DNA of 64,000 bases from Oscillospiraceae bacterium. Lineage in GTDB: Bacteria; Bacillota; Clostridia; Christensenellales; Aristaeellaceae. The notes beneath the pieces are model-generated. The model did no database searches. It saw nothing but the letters and a program-made list of their open reading frames with translations, and had not been told where the DNA came from. The first letter of the stretch is position 1. Each line of letters opens with the position of its first letter. The position numbers and the translations under genes are program-made. The stretch covers positions 1-64,000 of the forward strand of contig JAIRSO010000005.1 in NCBI GenBank assembly GCA_031255415.1. Direction: 5' to 3'. This document shows positions 17,171 through 26,182 of the stretch, in pieces.

Positions 17171-19402
17171 TTATATATCCATCCCGTTCGCGTCCGCCGA
17201 CGCTTCGTCCAGCGCGTATGGCTCCGGTTCGATCTCGCTCGCGGGCGGATCTCCCGCCCCCGCTTGCGCGCCCGGCCCGAGCACCGACTCTATCATCAGC
17301 CGGGCGGCCTCTTTCGCTTCGCCGTCCGGTTCGGGCATAGCGCTGCTCGCGGCTCGCGACGTGTCGATTATCCTGCCTCGCTGGCCTATAATCTGGCGCG
17401 GCCTGGGTTTGGCTTCGGCGCGCGAGCGCGGCGTCACTCCCGCGTCCTCGGCGGGTTTCTCCGGATGCGCCGCCCACTCCTCGCCACGGATGAACAGCGC
17501 GGAGTCGTTGCGCTTATGCGGGATCGTCACCATGATCAGATCCCCCCAGTGCAGACCCAGCCGTCCTTCCCAAACATACTCTCCGTCGTCGCGGACGATC
17601 AGCCTATGCGTGTCGCTGTCGCGCAGATACATAGCGGGAGCGGCTTCCTCCCGCACCTCGTACACTCCCTCCGGCAAACCCTCGACAACGGCCTGACCCT
17701 CAGCGTCCGTATAGAACGTCTTGCTGAACCCGTCGCTGACGGCCGATACGGGCACCCCTTCCAATGGCGTTTGGGTGGTCTCGGCGGAGAGTTTCAGCAC
17801 GATCCGTTCCACCTTCGCGCTGAGTGTCGCCGCGGGATCAGCCTGCACGGGCGCGCCCGTGTACTCGAGGTTATCGCCGGGATCGACGCTGTCGCAGTAT
17901 TCCATATACGCGTTGAGCGTCGATTGAAGCAGCCGCAGCGTGCGCAGGGTCTGGCGGTCGCGGCTTAGCATGGGCTGAAGCAGTTCCACCCCGGTCTGGA
18001 ACACGCGCGACAGCGCGGTCACGCCCAGCCCCAGCGATGTGACGATCTGCTCAAACGATCGGCTTAATACGGCTATGCCGGCCTCGATCTCGCTGACGGT
18101 CTGGTTTTGCGCCTGTTCGCTCGTGACCGGCTCGCCGGATTGCTCAAGCGGCGTGATCGTTTTGGAATTGGGTTGATCCGCGTTTTGGGAGGCCATCGCG
18201 TTGCCGGACGGCTGCAGCTTGGCGCTGGGCACGCACCTAAGCCATATCCCCGTCGCGGTAGTCCCCTCCGGGCAGATCAGCGACTCGCCGTGACGATTGT
18301 TAACGCCGTACTCCGGATTATCCAGCGTGACGGGCGATTCCTGGAAATACATCAGCGGCGGCGCCGGGCCGATCACCACGCACTGCCCGTTTATCCGCGA
18401 GTTGGACAGCATCGCGTCTCCGCCGCCTAGCACGCGGTAGACGCTGCCCATCCCCTTTATCGACGGGCACGACACGGTATTATCGATGATCGTAACCCCG
18501 TCCGCGCCGAACCCGCATATCCCCCCGGTGAAGTCGGCCTGGCCCTCGACGGTTCCGGCGGACGTGTTGCCGCGCAGCAGAACGGGCTGCTTGAACGCGT
18601 ATCCCACGATCCCACCGACGTTATCCAGGCTGCAGCTTACGGGGCCTAGGTTGTGGTTATACTCCAGCGCCGAAGCGTCGGCCATGCCCGCGATCCCGCC
18701 CGTGAACCTCCGACCTTGGATGATCCCCTTGTTGACGTTGCCGGAGCAGACGCGAACGTCTCGCACGCCGCCCGCGATCCCGCCCAGGCCGTGGAACTGG
18801 AACCCCGCCAGCGGCCCGGTGTTGACGTTATCCGCGATATACGATTCGTCCTGCGCGTAGCCGACGATCCCGCCGCCGTACATAGCGCGCCCCTGCGCCT
18901 TAAGCTGTCCGCTGTTGGTGTTCTCGGTAACGCTGGAGTGGGAGACGCATCCGGCCAGGCCGCCCACGTACTGTTCGCCCGACACGATCGCGACGTTGGC
19001 GCAGTTGCTTATCGCGGACTGGCTCAGATCCCCCGCCAGCCCTCCGGTATACTCCGCGCCGTCCACGCTGCCGTTGACAGAGCAGCCGGAGATGGTCACG
19101 CGGATGCCGGTCCGCACCAACGCCCCGGTGTAGCGCTCGGTCTGGCGCGCCACGCGCGCCTCAACGCGCAGGTGCATTATTTTGGATTGGGTGAGATGCC
19201 CGAACAGCGGCGCGGTCAGGTTCTTGATCTGATGACCGTTGCCGTACAGCGCGATGTTGGACAGACCCTCTAGAGTATGCCACAGTCCGCCTATTGCGAT
19301 ATCGCCAGCCAGCTCGTACTCCGCGCCGCTGCGCATCGCCGCCAAACCCTCAGCGTCCTGTATCTTAATTGTTACCTTCTCGGCAATCGTGTTGCCCGGC
19401 AT
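17171..19402 (-). CDS. GLUG-type beta-helix protein with C-terminal Cna-B/SpaA-like domain, no signal peptide
   Basis: About 743 aa. Residues about 20-330 are a repeat region of GLUG-like turns (TGGLAGDLSQSAISNCANV, VGGLAGCVSHSSVTENTNSG, VGGIVGYAFKQ and others), which predicts a right-handed parallel beta-helix. About 410-560 is Gln/Ser-rich and helical. About 575-650 fits a prealbumin-like Cna-B/SpaA domain (VPVSAVSDGFSKTFYTDAEG, then VVEGLPEGVYEVREEA). The start is the ATG eight bases after AAAGGAG. From there, no signal peptide, LPxTG or membrane anchor is seen, which is odd for such adhesin-like domains. A sigma-E-like promoter precedes it, so a spore-coat or mother-cell role is one explanation. 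The acidic tail ends NGMDI. Confidence 0.65.
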   Translation of the reverse strand: MPGNTIAEKVTIKIQDAEGLAAMRSGAEYELAGDIAIGGLWHTLEGLSNIALYGNGHQIKNLTAPLFGHLTQSKIMHLRVEARVARQTERYTGALVRTGIRVTISGCSVNGSVDGAEYTGGLAGDLSQSAISNCANVAIVSGEQYVGGLAGCVSHSSVTENTNSGQLKAQGRAMYGGGIVGYAQDESYIADNVNTGPLAGFQFHGLGGIAGGVRDVRVCSGNVNKGIIQGRRFTGGIAGMADASALEYNHNLGPVSCSLDNVGGIVGYAFKQPVLLRGNTSAGTVEGQADFTGGICGFGADGVTIIDNTVSCPSIKGMGSVYRVLGGGDAMLSNSRINGQCVVIGPAPPLMYFQESPVTLDNPEYGVNNRHGESLICPEGTTATGIWLRCVPSAKLQPSGNAMASQNADQPNSKTITPLEQSGEPVTSEQAQNQTVSEIEAGIAVLSRSFEQIVTSLGLGVTALSRVFQTGVELLQPMLSRDRQTLRTLRLLQSTLNAYMEYCDSVDPGDNLEYTGAPVQADPAATLSAKVERIVLKLSAETTQTPLEGVPVSAVSDGFSKTFYTDAEGQAVVEGLPEGVYEVREEAAPAMYLRDSDTHRLIVRDDGEYVWEGRLGLHWGDLIMVTIPHKRNDSALFIRGEEWAAHPEKPAEDAGVTPRSRAEAKPRPRQIIGQRGRIIDTSRAASSAMPEPDGEAKEAARLMIESVLGPGAQAGAGDPPASEIEPEPYALDEASADANGMDI

Positions 19403-19447
19403 GCTCATCACTCCTTTGCGCCGATATGTATACGGCGGCCCAGTCAC

Positions 19448-19476
19448 ATTGTATGTACAGGCATGGGGATATATAT
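19448..19476 (-). promoter_or_regulatory. Sigma-E-like (sporulation, mother cell) promoter
   Basis: Minus strand: -10 CATACAAT (19455-19448) matches the B. subtilis sigma-E -10 consensus exactly. Fourteen bases upstream, ATATATA (19476-19470) fits the -35 with one mismatch. It lies about 46 bases before the beta-helix gene. No convincing sigma-70 promoter is seen in this gap. Confidence 0.45.
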
Positions 19477-19622
19477 CAGAAGTTCGGGCGGTTTGGGATT
19501 GCCGCGCGGGGAGCGGGAGGCGCCGCGAGGCGGCGGGGTGCGCCGATCTTCCGCGAAGCAACACAGCGGGCTGTTTTCCGCAACGGCAACGGAGCCGTTC
19601 CTCCATCGAAACGCCCGTCAAC

Positions 19623-19650
19623 TTGACACGCAATAATAGCTTAATATACA
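19623..19650 (+). promoter_or_regulatory. Promoter of the pyridoxamine-oxidase-fold gene
   Basis: -35 TTGACA (19623-19628), a 16-base spacer and -10 TATACA (19645-19650), about 30 bases before the start codon. Confidence 0.65.
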
Positions 19651-19680
19651 CCAACCCTATTAATTATAGGAGAGCTTGCA

Positions 19681-20160
19681 ATGACGCGTTATGAGGAAGG
19701 GATCCAACAAATCGAGGTCAGCTGCGGCGGCGGCAAAGACAACGTAATCGCGGTGGCGACCATCGCGATTGAACCGGCCTGCGACGGCAAGCCATACCCC
19801 TGCGTCCGCGAAGTGGACGCGTTCTATGAGGACGGCGTGTTCTACATCACGACGACCGCCAGTTCCAATAAGGTACTGCAAGCCGTGAACAACAATCACG
19901 CCGCGTTCTCGGTCTCCTCCGAGGGGATAACGGGCAGCGCGGTTGCGGAGAATCTGGGCTGGGTGCTGGAGCCGCGAAACGCCGCGATCAGGGATAAACT
20001 GCGCAAAGCGTTCAGCGGTTGGTACGACCACGCGAACAACGAGCAGGATAAGGATTGCGCTATACTGGCTCTGCGCATAACAAAAGCCTTTGTGTTTAAG
20101 GATCATGGAGCCGTGCGCTATATCCTGGATTTAGAGAACAAGACCGAAATAATCGAGTAA
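19681..20160 (+). CDS. Pyridoxamine 5'-phosphate oxidase-fold (flavin-binding split-barrel) protein
   Basis: A 159-aa protein of the FMN-binding split-barrel group. GKPYPCVREVDAFYEDG then VFYITTTASSNKVLQAVNNN match the core strands and the phosphate-contacting Ser/Thr-Lys region of general-stress pyridoxamine-oxidase-like proteins. The C-terminal part has ALRITKAFVFKDHG. It probably binds FMN or F420-like flavin and reduces a small molecule. The substrate is unknown, and true PdxH activity is not implied. AGGAGAG precedes the ATG. Single-gene unit with its own promoter and terminator. Confidence 0.7.
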   Translation: MTRYEEGIQQIEVSCGGGKDNVIAVATIAIEPACDGKPYPCVREVDAFYEDGVFYITTTASSNKVLQAVNNNHAAFSVSSEGITGSAVAENLGWVLEPRNAAIRDKLRKAFSGWYDHANNEQDKDCAILALRITKAFVFKDHGAVRYILDLENKTEIIE

Positions 20161-20175
20161 TGCCCGCAAAATACA

Positions 20176-20210
20176 GAAACCCGAGCCGCGTCCAAGCGGC
20201 CCGGGTTTTC
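20176..20210. terminator. Bidirectional rho-independent terminator
   Basis: A 14-bp stem with one G-T pair (GAAACCCGAGCCGC at 20176-20189 with 20196-20210) around a six-base loop, ending TTTTC on the plus strand and with an A/T flank on the other. It separates the convergent flavin-protein and sugar-binding-protein genes. Confidence 0.8.
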
Positions 20211-20257
20211 TATTGTGCGTCGGTTATCGGGAGTACGCGCCGGATACCCGGCGCCGC

Positions 20258-21730
20258 TTACTGGCGTTGAGCCAGATACGCGTCCACCTGCTTCTGCGCT
20301 TCCTCAAGGATGATAGCGGCGTTGGCTGCCTGATCCGCTATCAGTTTATCAACGGCGGCGTTAGCGTCGCCAGCCAGGCCGACCGATATCAGCTTATCAG
20401 CGTCGGTGTGCACCTGGTCGCGCTGCGCCACTTCGATGGAGATGTCTTCAGCGTTAAGGCTGAACGCGTCGAACGGCGAGACCACGTTGTTCGGGTTGGA
20501 ATAGGCGTTTTCTTCCTCTTCCTTCCAGAAGTTCTCGTGATAGTTCGCGTCCGGGCGCATGAACTGCGGCTTCCAGTATGCCCAGCGTCCCTGCCAGTCC
20601 ATGTAGTTGCTGTTGGCGATGCTCATGCCCTCGGGATACACGGCCTCTTCGCCGTTGAGCTCGTATGTCACGCCCAGTATCCCGTAATGCATCATGTCGT
20701 ACAGCTCGCGATCCGTCTGTAGCAGATTCATGAACATCAGCACGCGCTCGGGGTTGTCGGACATGGCCGATATAGCCGCGCAGTTAGCCAGCGGCGTGCG
20801 GTTCGGACTCTTTCCATCCGGATACAGGAACGCGTAATCCCAGTACGCGCCTTCCTCGACCCAGGCGCGGTTCTGGCGCGCGAACTCGCTCGTGCCCCAC
20901 TTCGTGATCAGCTTGCCTTGATCGATCAGCGCGTTGTGGTCGGTCTTGTCGTTGAGCACGTCTTTCCAGATCAACCCGTCGTCCTGCAGTTTCTTAGCGT
21001 AGACTGCGTACTCGCGGTACGCGTCGGTGGTCTCGATGGCCTGCACCTTGTATTCCGGATCGTCGAAGTCGACGACCAGGCCGTTGCCCAGATCGACCAG
21101 CGAATACTTGACCTTCATGGCGTCAAGCGACGAGGCCTCGATCGTGTAACGATCCGGGAACGCCTCGTGAATCTTCACCAGCGCGTCGTACACGCCGTCA
21201 AAGTCGGTGATGTCCTCGGCCTTCAGCTCTATGCCGGCTTCTTCAGCCAGATCGCCGCGCCACTGGAAGTTGGTGCGGTTGTTCATGACCATCGTCCATG
21301 GCAGGGCGACTATCTTTCCGTTGTAGGTGGCGGCCTCCAGCGCGCCGGACTCCTGGTACGCAGCGTACAGGTCGGGCGCGTAGACGGGCAGCAAATCGGT
21401 CAAATCCATATACGCGTCCATCGCGATCATCTGATAGTAACCCAGCCAGTTGCCCTCGAAATTCATGTCCCAGCTTTCCCCGGCGGCGGCCATCATCAGC
21501 AGGGTGGTCTTGTAATCGTCGCCCGGGATGAACCGGACGTTGAAGTCCGCGTTCAGCTGATCCCGGTACTTGTCGGCGATGGCCGACCACACCTGATCCA
21601 CCGCGGATTTCTTATCCGCGAAGAAGATGTAGCTCAGCGTCACGGGCTCCAGCTCCCCAGCCATAGCTATCGACGGCGCGATAGACAGGCACAGGCCGAG
21701 CGCGAGCAGCGCGGCTAATAATCGTTTCAT
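20258..21730 (-). CDS. Extracellular sugar-binding protein of an LplABC-type ABC importer
   Basis: A 490-aa family 1 solute-binding protein. Residues 1-24 form a signal peptide (MKRLLAALLALGLCLSIAPS...AMA). No Cys follows the cleavage site, so a lipoprotein anchor is not seen. The middle (SWDMNFEGNWLGYYQMIAMDAYMDL) and the C-terminal region (about 330-490, with GVTYELNGEEAVYPEGM) resemble LplA-like proteins with a DUF3502-type tail. It delivers an oligosaccharide to the two permeases encoded upstream. No ATPase gene is in this operon, so a shared MsmK/UgpC-type ATPase elsewhere is probably used. The ATG has AGGAGG upstream. Confidence 0.85.
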   Translation of the reverse strand: MKRLLAALLALGLCLSIAPSIAMAGELEPVTLSYIFFADKKSAVDQVWSAIADKYRDQLNADFNVRFIPGDDYKTTLLMMAAAGESWDMNFEGNWLGYYQMIAMDAYMDLTDLLPVYAPDLYAAYQESGALEAATYNGKIVALPWTMVMNNRTNFQWRGDLAEEAGIELKAEDITDFDGVYDALVKIHEAFPDRYTIEASSLDAMKVKYSLVDLGNGLVVDFDDPEYKVQAIETTDAYREYAVYAKKLQDDGLIWKDVLNDKTDHNALIDQGKLITKWGTSEFARQNRAWVEEGAYWDYAFLYPDGKSPNRTPLANCAAISAMSDNPERVLMFMNLLQTDRELYDMMHYGILGVTYELNGEEAVYPEGMSIANSNYMDWQGRWAYWKPQFMRPDANYHENFWKEEEENAYSNPNNVVSPFDAFSLNAEDISIEVAQRDQVHTDADKLISVGLAGDANAAVDKLIADQAANAAIILEEAQKQVDAYLAQRQ

Positions 21731-21788
21731 ACGGTTCCTCCTAATGTCGTTATATATTCGGGGAGAACCATCCCCCCGCGGGAATCGG

Positions 21789-22736
21789 TCAACCCTTCAC
21801 CGCGCCGACCATTATGCCCTTTACGAAATACCTCTGCACGAACGGATACAGCAGCAGTATCGGCCCGGTCGTGACGATCACCAGCGCCATGCGCACGCTG
21901 TCGCTGGGTATCGAGGCCATCATCATCTGAACCTGCGCGCTGGACTCCATCGTCTGCAGGAACTGCAGGTTGGAGATGATGTTGCGCAGAAGCATCTGCA
22001 GAGGATACAGCTCGGTGTGGTCTTTAATCAGCATCAATCCCAGCCACCAATCGTTCCAGAAGCCCAGCGCCGTGAACAGCGTGACCGTCGCCAGCACCGG
22101 CGCGGAGACGCGCAGGTATATGCTGGAGTAGATGCGGAAGTCGCCCGCGCCGTCTATGCGCGCGGATTCGTACAGCGCGTCCGGCACGGAGTTGAAGTAA
22201 TTGCGGAACAGGAATATATTCCACGGCCCCGCGAGCATCGGGATGATCAGCGCCCAGATCGTATCGACCATCCAGCCCAGGTACCTGATGCAGATGATAT
22301 ACCACGGCACCATGCCGCCCGAAAACAGCATCGTGAACAGCACGTAAAAGTTGATCACGCGCCGACCCTTCAAATGCTTGCGCGAGAGCACGAAGCCCAT
22401 CATCGAGTTGGTGAACAGCGAGAGCATCGTGCCGAACACGGTCGTAAACAGCGTGACCTTATATCCGTTGACAATGAACGTCATATTGACGAACAGCGAC
22501 TGATACGCGGCGAGCGTCAGCCCGTCCGTTCCAGGCCACAGCGTGAAGCCGTGCAGCGTCGAGTACGCCTTGGTCGTAAACGATCCCGCGATGACCAGCG
22601 CGAACGGATACAGGCACATCATCGCGAACGCGCCCACGAACAGATAGATGAAGAACGATCCGGCGCTGAAGCCGCGTTTAATGCCCGCGCTTCTGTCGAC
22701 GGACGGGGTGTTCGGCGCGGAGGCCGTCATATGCAA
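21789..22736 (-). CDS. Carbohydrate ABC transporter permease (LplC/MalG-like)
   Basis: A 315-aa inner-membrane protein with six predicted helices. The first hydrophobic run is FFIYLFVGAFAMMCLYPFAL. The cytoplasmic EAA loop reads ALYESARIDGAGDFRIYSSI. The C-terminal MVGAVKG is usual for this subfamily. It forms the channel with the neighbouring permease. Second gene of the operon, nine bases after the first permease. Confidence 0.88.
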   Translation of the reverse strand: MHMTASAPNTPSVDRSAGIKRGFSAGSFFIYLFVGAFAMMCLYPFALVIAGSFTTKAYSTLHGFTLWPGTDGLTLAAYQSLFVNMTFIVNGYKVTLFTTVFGTMLSLFTNSMMGFVLSRKHLKGRRVINFYVLFTMLFSGGMVPWYIICIRYLGWMVDTIWALIIPMLAGPWNIFLFRNYFNSVPDALYESARIDGAGDFRIYSSIYLRVSAPVLATVTLFTALGFWNDWWLGLMLIKDHTELYPLQMLLRNIISNLQFLQTMESSAQVQMMMASIPSDSVRMALVIVTTGPILLLYPFVQRYFVKGIMVGAVKG

Positions 22737-22745
22737 TCCGCCTCC

Positions 22746-23711
22746 TTAGAACAGCGCCGCGGAGTCGTCGATCTTCCGCGCGGCGTAGTTGCTTATCAGT
22801 ACCAATACGAACGATATCGTGGACTGGAACAATCCAACGGCGGTGGATATGCCTATATCGCCGCGCTTGCGCAGCAGACGGTACACGTGCGTGTCGATGA
22901 CATCGGTGGTCGAGTACAGCGTGGGCATGTCCTGCGTCACGTTATAGAACAATCCGAAGTCCGCGTTCATGATCCGGCCTATAGCCAGCAGAGTCAGTAC
23001 TATGACGGTCGGGCGGAGCATCGGCAGGGAGATGTGCCACATCTCGCCCCAGCGCGACGCGCCGTCGATCTTCGCGGCCTCGTACAGTTCCGCGTCCACG
23101 CCCGCGATAGTCGCCAGGTACACGACGGAGCTATATCCCGCGCCTTTCCATATCGTAACGATCAGCAGTATCAGCGGCCAGTACTGAGCCTCCATGAAGA
23201 AGCCGATCTTCTCGCGTCCCAGCGCGGCGAGCATCCCGTTGATCGAGCCGTTCTCATAGTTGAGCATGCCCGAAGCGAATATGCCGATCACGACCGTCGA
23301 TATGAAGTAGGGCAGGAAGCTTAGCGACTGCGTTATCTTCTTATAGGTTTTATGGCGCACCTCGTTGAACATCAACGCCAGCGTGAGCGCGAACGCCGTG
23401 CCGACGATGATGAACATGAAGTTCAGAAACAGCGTATTGCGTATAGCCTGGCGCGCGTCCGCCGAGCCTAAGGCCTGGAAGTTGCGCAGCAGCGGGTTCA
23501 TCCAAGCGCTGCCCAGTATGCCGTCCCTGACCCTGTATCTCTTAAAGGCGAGTACCGCGCCGAACATCGGCCAATAGCTGAACACGAACAGCAGCGCCAT
23601 AGTCGGCAGAGCCATCACGTACAGCTGCCAGCTTGACAAAGCCTGGATAAATGAACGGCGCGCGCCCGTTCCGCGCGGGGAGCGGGCGGTTTCTGACGCT
23701 GTGTTTGTCAT
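22746..23711 (-). CDS. Carbohydrate ABC transporter permease (LplB/MalF-like)
   Basis: A 321-aa membrane protein. After a short basic N terminus come six helices, starting LYVMALPTMALLFVFSYWPM. The EAA loop is ELYEAAKIDGASRWGEMWHI followed by SLPMLRPTVIVLTLL. First gene of a permease-permease-binding-protein operon for sugar import, behind a good promoter and a small palindrome that could be an operator. Confidence 0.88.
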   Translation of the reverse strand: MTNTASETARSPRGTGARRSFIQALSSWQLYVMALPTMALLFVFSYWPMFGAVLAFKRYRVRDGILGSAWMNPLLRNFQALGSADARQAIRNTLFLNFMFIIVGTAFALTLALMFNEVRHKTYKKITQSLSFLPYFISTVVIGIFASGMLNYENGSINGMLAALGREKIGFFMEAQYWPLILLIVTIWKGAGYSSVVYLATIAGVDAELYEAAKIDGASRWGEMWHISLPMLRPTVIVLTLLAIGRIMNADFGLFYNVTQDMPTLYSTTDVIDTHVYRLLRKRGDIGISTAVGLFQSTISFVLVLISNYAARKIDDSAALF

Positions 23712-23728
23712 TATTGCACCGCCTCTAT

Positions 23729-23743
23729 GTGAAATACTGTTTC
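23729..23743 (-). promoter_or_regulatory. Possible operator in the sugar-importer leader
   Basis: The palindrome TGAAA-N5-TTTCA lies just downstream of the -10 box of the importer promoter, where a LacI-type repressor could block transcription. Only five bases per arm match, so this is weak. Confidence 0.3.
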
Positions 23744-23751
23744 AACAGCAA

Positions 23752-23780
23752 CAGCATATCACAAAGTTTTCAGCTTGTCA
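23752..23780 (-). promoter_or_regulatory. Promoter of the sugar ABC importer operon
   Basis: Minus strand: consensus -35 TTGACA (23780-23775), a 17-base spacer and -10 TATGCT (23757-23752). Confidence 0.65.
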
Positions 23781-23840
23781 ACCGGTTTACCAACGCGATC
23801 AACGCGCGAACGCCATCGGCGTGCGAATCGTCAAAACCAC

Positions 23841-23869
23841 TTGCAATGCGCCGCCGAAAATGTTATACT
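23841..23869 (+). promoter_or_regulatory. Promoter of the rpmE cluster
   Basis: -35 TTGCAA (23841-23846), a 17-base spacer and -10 TATACT (23864-23869), about 50 bases before rpmE. Confidence 0.6.
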
Positions 23870-23918
23870 AACAGCGCCTGATTGGCACAGCGATATCCCG
23901 CCGGAAAGGTTGTTGACG

Positions 23919-24116
23919 ATGAAAGAGGGCATCCATCCCAAGTATGCCGCGACCACCGTTCGCTGCGTATGCGGCGAAACGTTCGAGACCGGATCCACCA
24001 AGAAGGATCTGCGCGTAGAAATCTGTTCCAAGTGCCACCCGTTCTTTACGGGCAAGCAGAAGCTCGTCGATACGGGCGGACGCGTAGACCGCTTCAAGAG
24101 GCGTTACGGGCTGTAA
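23919..24116 (+). CDS. rpmE: 50S ribosomal protein L31
   Basis: A 65-aa protein, [16 protein letters not shown]... The four zinc-ligand cysteines of the C+ type L31 are present (CVC at about 16-18 and CSKC at about 36-39), followed by [20 protein letters not shown], the standard L31 signature. It bridges the ribosomal subunits. Start set by GAAAGG upstream. An in-frame longer version to 23775 overlaps the promoter and is rejected. First gene of a conserved clostridial housekeeping cluster. Confidence 0.97.
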   Translation: MKEGIHPKYAATTVRCVCGETFETGSTKKDLRVEICSKCHPFFTGKQKLVDTGGRVDRFKRRYGL

Positions 24117-24140
24117 TCGCCGCGCGCGGTTGAATAGCGA

Positions 24141-24165
24141 GGGGCACGGCGGCATGCCGTGTCCC
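24141..24165 (+). terminator. Hairpin between rpmE and yqhQ
   Basis: A 10-bp stem with one G-T pair (24141-24150 with 24156-24165) and a five-base loop, without a T tract. It may attenuate or stabilise the rpmE transcript rather than end it. Confidence 0.4.
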
Positions 24166-24206
24166 TATGTTGGTAGGATACGAGCGCTAAGGCGCGCCGT
24201 CAGGAG

Positions 24207-25283
24207 ATGATAACCATTAAGGAAAAGAAAGGCAAACCCAAGCGCCCGCCGGATATTGGCGGACAGGCCGTGATCGAGGGCGTGATGATGAAATCGCCGC
24301 AAGCGATCGCCATATCGGTGCGCAAACCGGACGGCTCCATCGCGCGCGCGTATCAAACATACTCCCCGCCGTCTAAGAAGCATAAGGCGCTGGGCTGGCC
24401 GGTCATACGCGGCGTGGTCAACATGGGGCTTATGCTGATGCTGGGCGTTAAGACGCTGGATACGTCGGCAAAACTGATAGGCCTTGAGAGCGAGGAACCC
24501 AGCCGCTTTGAGAAATGGATCAGCCAGCGGTTAGGTTTAGGAATAGAGAAGATCGTGATGGGCCTTGCCGTGGCGCTAGCCGCGGGAATGTCGCTGCTGT
24601 TGTTCATGGTGATACCCAGCGGCGCTGCGGCGCTGATAAACGGACTGACCGCGAATCTGTTGATCGTGAACCTATGCGCCGGGATCGTGCGCGTGGCGAT
24701 ACTTATAGGCTACATCTGGGCGACTGGACTGATACCCGACATGAAGCGCGTGTATATGTATCACGGCGCGGAGCACAAGACCGTGCACTGCCACGAGGCG
24801 GGGCTGCCGCTCACGCCGGACAACGCGCGGCGGTTCACGACGCTTCATCCCCGATGCGGGACGAGTTTCCTCCTGTTGGTAATGATAATATCCGTTCTGC
24901 TGGGCGCGATCGCGGATCAGTTGATATTCCTGGCGCTGGGTATCGCGCGGCTATCGTTCCCTTTGCGTTTACTGCGCAGCCTGGTAATGCTGCCGCTGGT
25001 AGCCGGCGTGTCATACGAGGCTCTGCAGGGGCTGGCTCATTCCAATAGCCTGCTTGCGCGCGCTCTGCGCTGGCCCGGGCTGGCGCTTCAGCGGCTCACC
25101 ACGCGCGAGCCGGATACGTCCATGCTGGAGATAGCCATCGACGCGATGAAGCGCGCGATGGGCGAAGCGCCGGAGTCCGAGCCTTCGCCAGTCATCGCCG
25201 TCTCGCCCGTAATCGCGCCGACGGAGGAGACGACTCCCGCGCCAGGCTCTATCCCAGCGCCCGAGGCGGAGCCCGCGTCATGA
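24207..25283 (+). CDS. yqhQ: DUF1385 membrane protein YqhQ
   Basis: A 358-aa membrane protein. The conserved DUF1385 opening is PPDIGGQAVIEGVMMKSP, and YMYHGAEHKTVHCHEAGLPL with TLHPRCGTSFLLLVMI is the His/Cys-rich core. About four to five membrane helices. The last 55 residues are Pro/Glu/Ala-rich and probably disordered. Function is not established in the family. The position between rpmE and prmC is conserved in Clostridia. AGGAG abuts the stated ATG; an ATT three codons later would have better spacing, so the start is uncertain by a few residues. Confidence 0.85.
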   Translation: MITIKEKKGKPKRPPDIGGQAVIEGVMMKSPQAIAISVRKPDGSIARAYQTYSPPSKKHKALGWPVIRGVVNMGLMLMLGVKTLDTSAKLIGLESEEPSRFEKWISQRLGLGIEKIVMGLAVALAAGMSLLLFMVIPSGAAALINGLTANLLIVNLCAGIVRVAILIGYIWATGLIPDMKRVYMYHGAEHKTVHCHEAGLPLTPDNARRFTTLHPRCGTSFLLLVMIISVLLGAIADQLIFLALGIARLSFPLRLLRSLVMLPLVAGVSYEALQGLAHSNSLLARALRWPGLALQRLTTREPDTSMLEIAIDAMKRAMGEAPESEPSPVIAVSPVIAPTEETTPAPGSIPAPEAEPAS

Positions 25284-26182
25284 CCGCGACGGGCGTATCC
25301 ATCCGCGACGCGCTGAAGGAAGGCGCGGCGCGGCTGGCTCGATCCGAAGTGCCCGACGCGCAGGCCGACGCGGGCTGGCTGTTGGAACACGTGGTGAAGT
25401 TTCCGCGCATGCTGCTGCCCATCAACCGCGAACCGATGACGGTGAGGCAATACGCGCGGTACACGCGACTGTTGGAGAAAAGAGCCGCGCGCGTTCCGCT
25501 GCAGTATCTGATAGGCGAGGTGAAATTCGCGGGGGCGAGGATTCGCGTGAAGCCGGGCGTATTGATCCCGCGTCCGGAAACGGAACTGCTGGTCAAGCGG
25601 TGCGCGGCGTTCATCGAGAACCTGCCCAGACAGCCGAAGCAGATCAACGCGCTGGATTTATGTTCCGGCTCCGGCGCGATCGGGATAGCGCTTAAGATGA
25701 AGTTTCCTCGACTTGAGGTGCTCTGTTCCGACGTAAGCGGCGAGGCGTGCGAGGAGACGGTCGCCAACGGCAGGCTGAACGGCGTGCGCATGGCGTGCGT
25801 CCAGTGCGATATGATGGAGCCGTTCGTGATAACGGATCGGTTCAAGTCGCATTTCGACGTGATCGTGTGCAATCCGCCTTATATCCCCAGCGCGCAGATA
25901 CCCTCGCTTCAGCCGGAGGTGCTCAAGGAGCCGATCATCGCGCTGGACGGAGGCCCCGACGGGCTGGACTTCTACCGCAGGATAGCGATAGACGCGCCCC
26001 TCCTCATGAAGCCGCACGGCGCGCTGTTCCTGGAGCTGGGCGCGGGACAGGCGGACGCGGTGCGCGGCATGATGGAACCGATCTTTGAGAGCGTATATAT
26101 CGAATCGGACTGGAACGGCATACCGCGCGTGATAGGCGCGATCAATCCAAGGGGCAAGCATAATCACAACGTATGGATTTAA
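25280..26182 (+). CDS. prmC: Release factor glutamine methyltransferase
   Basis: A 300-aa SAM-dependent methyltransferase: [14 protein letters not shown] motif [15 protein letters not shown], and the catalytic NPPY in [11 protein letters not shown]. It methylates the Gln of the GGQ motif in release factors, here encoded by the next gene. Start overlaps the yqhQ stop (ATGA) and its own end overlaps prfA, so the three genes are translationally coupled. Confidence 0.95.
   Translation: MTATGVSIRDALKEGAARLARSEVPDAQADAGWLLEHVVKFPRMLLPINREPMTVRQYARYTRLLEKRAARVPLQYLIGEVKFAGARIRVKPGVLIPRPETELLVKRCAAFIENLPRQPKQINALDLCSGSGAIGIALKMKFPRLEVLCSDVSGEACEETVANGRLNGVRMACVQCDMMEPFVITDRFKSHFDVIVCNPPYIPSAQIPSLQPEVLKEPIIALDGGPDGLDFYRRIAIDAPLLMKPHGALFLELGAGQADAVRGMMEPIFESVYIESDWNGIPRVIGAINPRGKHNHNVWI

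Noticed and set aside
16615..17340. Open frame of 241 codons on the plus strand
   Set aside because: Pro/Arg/Ser-rich, starts inside the small gene, crosses a terminator hairpin and overlaps the beta-helix gene end.
21744..23324. Open frame of 526 codons on the plus strand
   Set aside because: It is antisense to two clear ABC permeases. The product is a low-complexity Arg/His/Gln/Asp mix, as expected for the complement of GC-rich codons.
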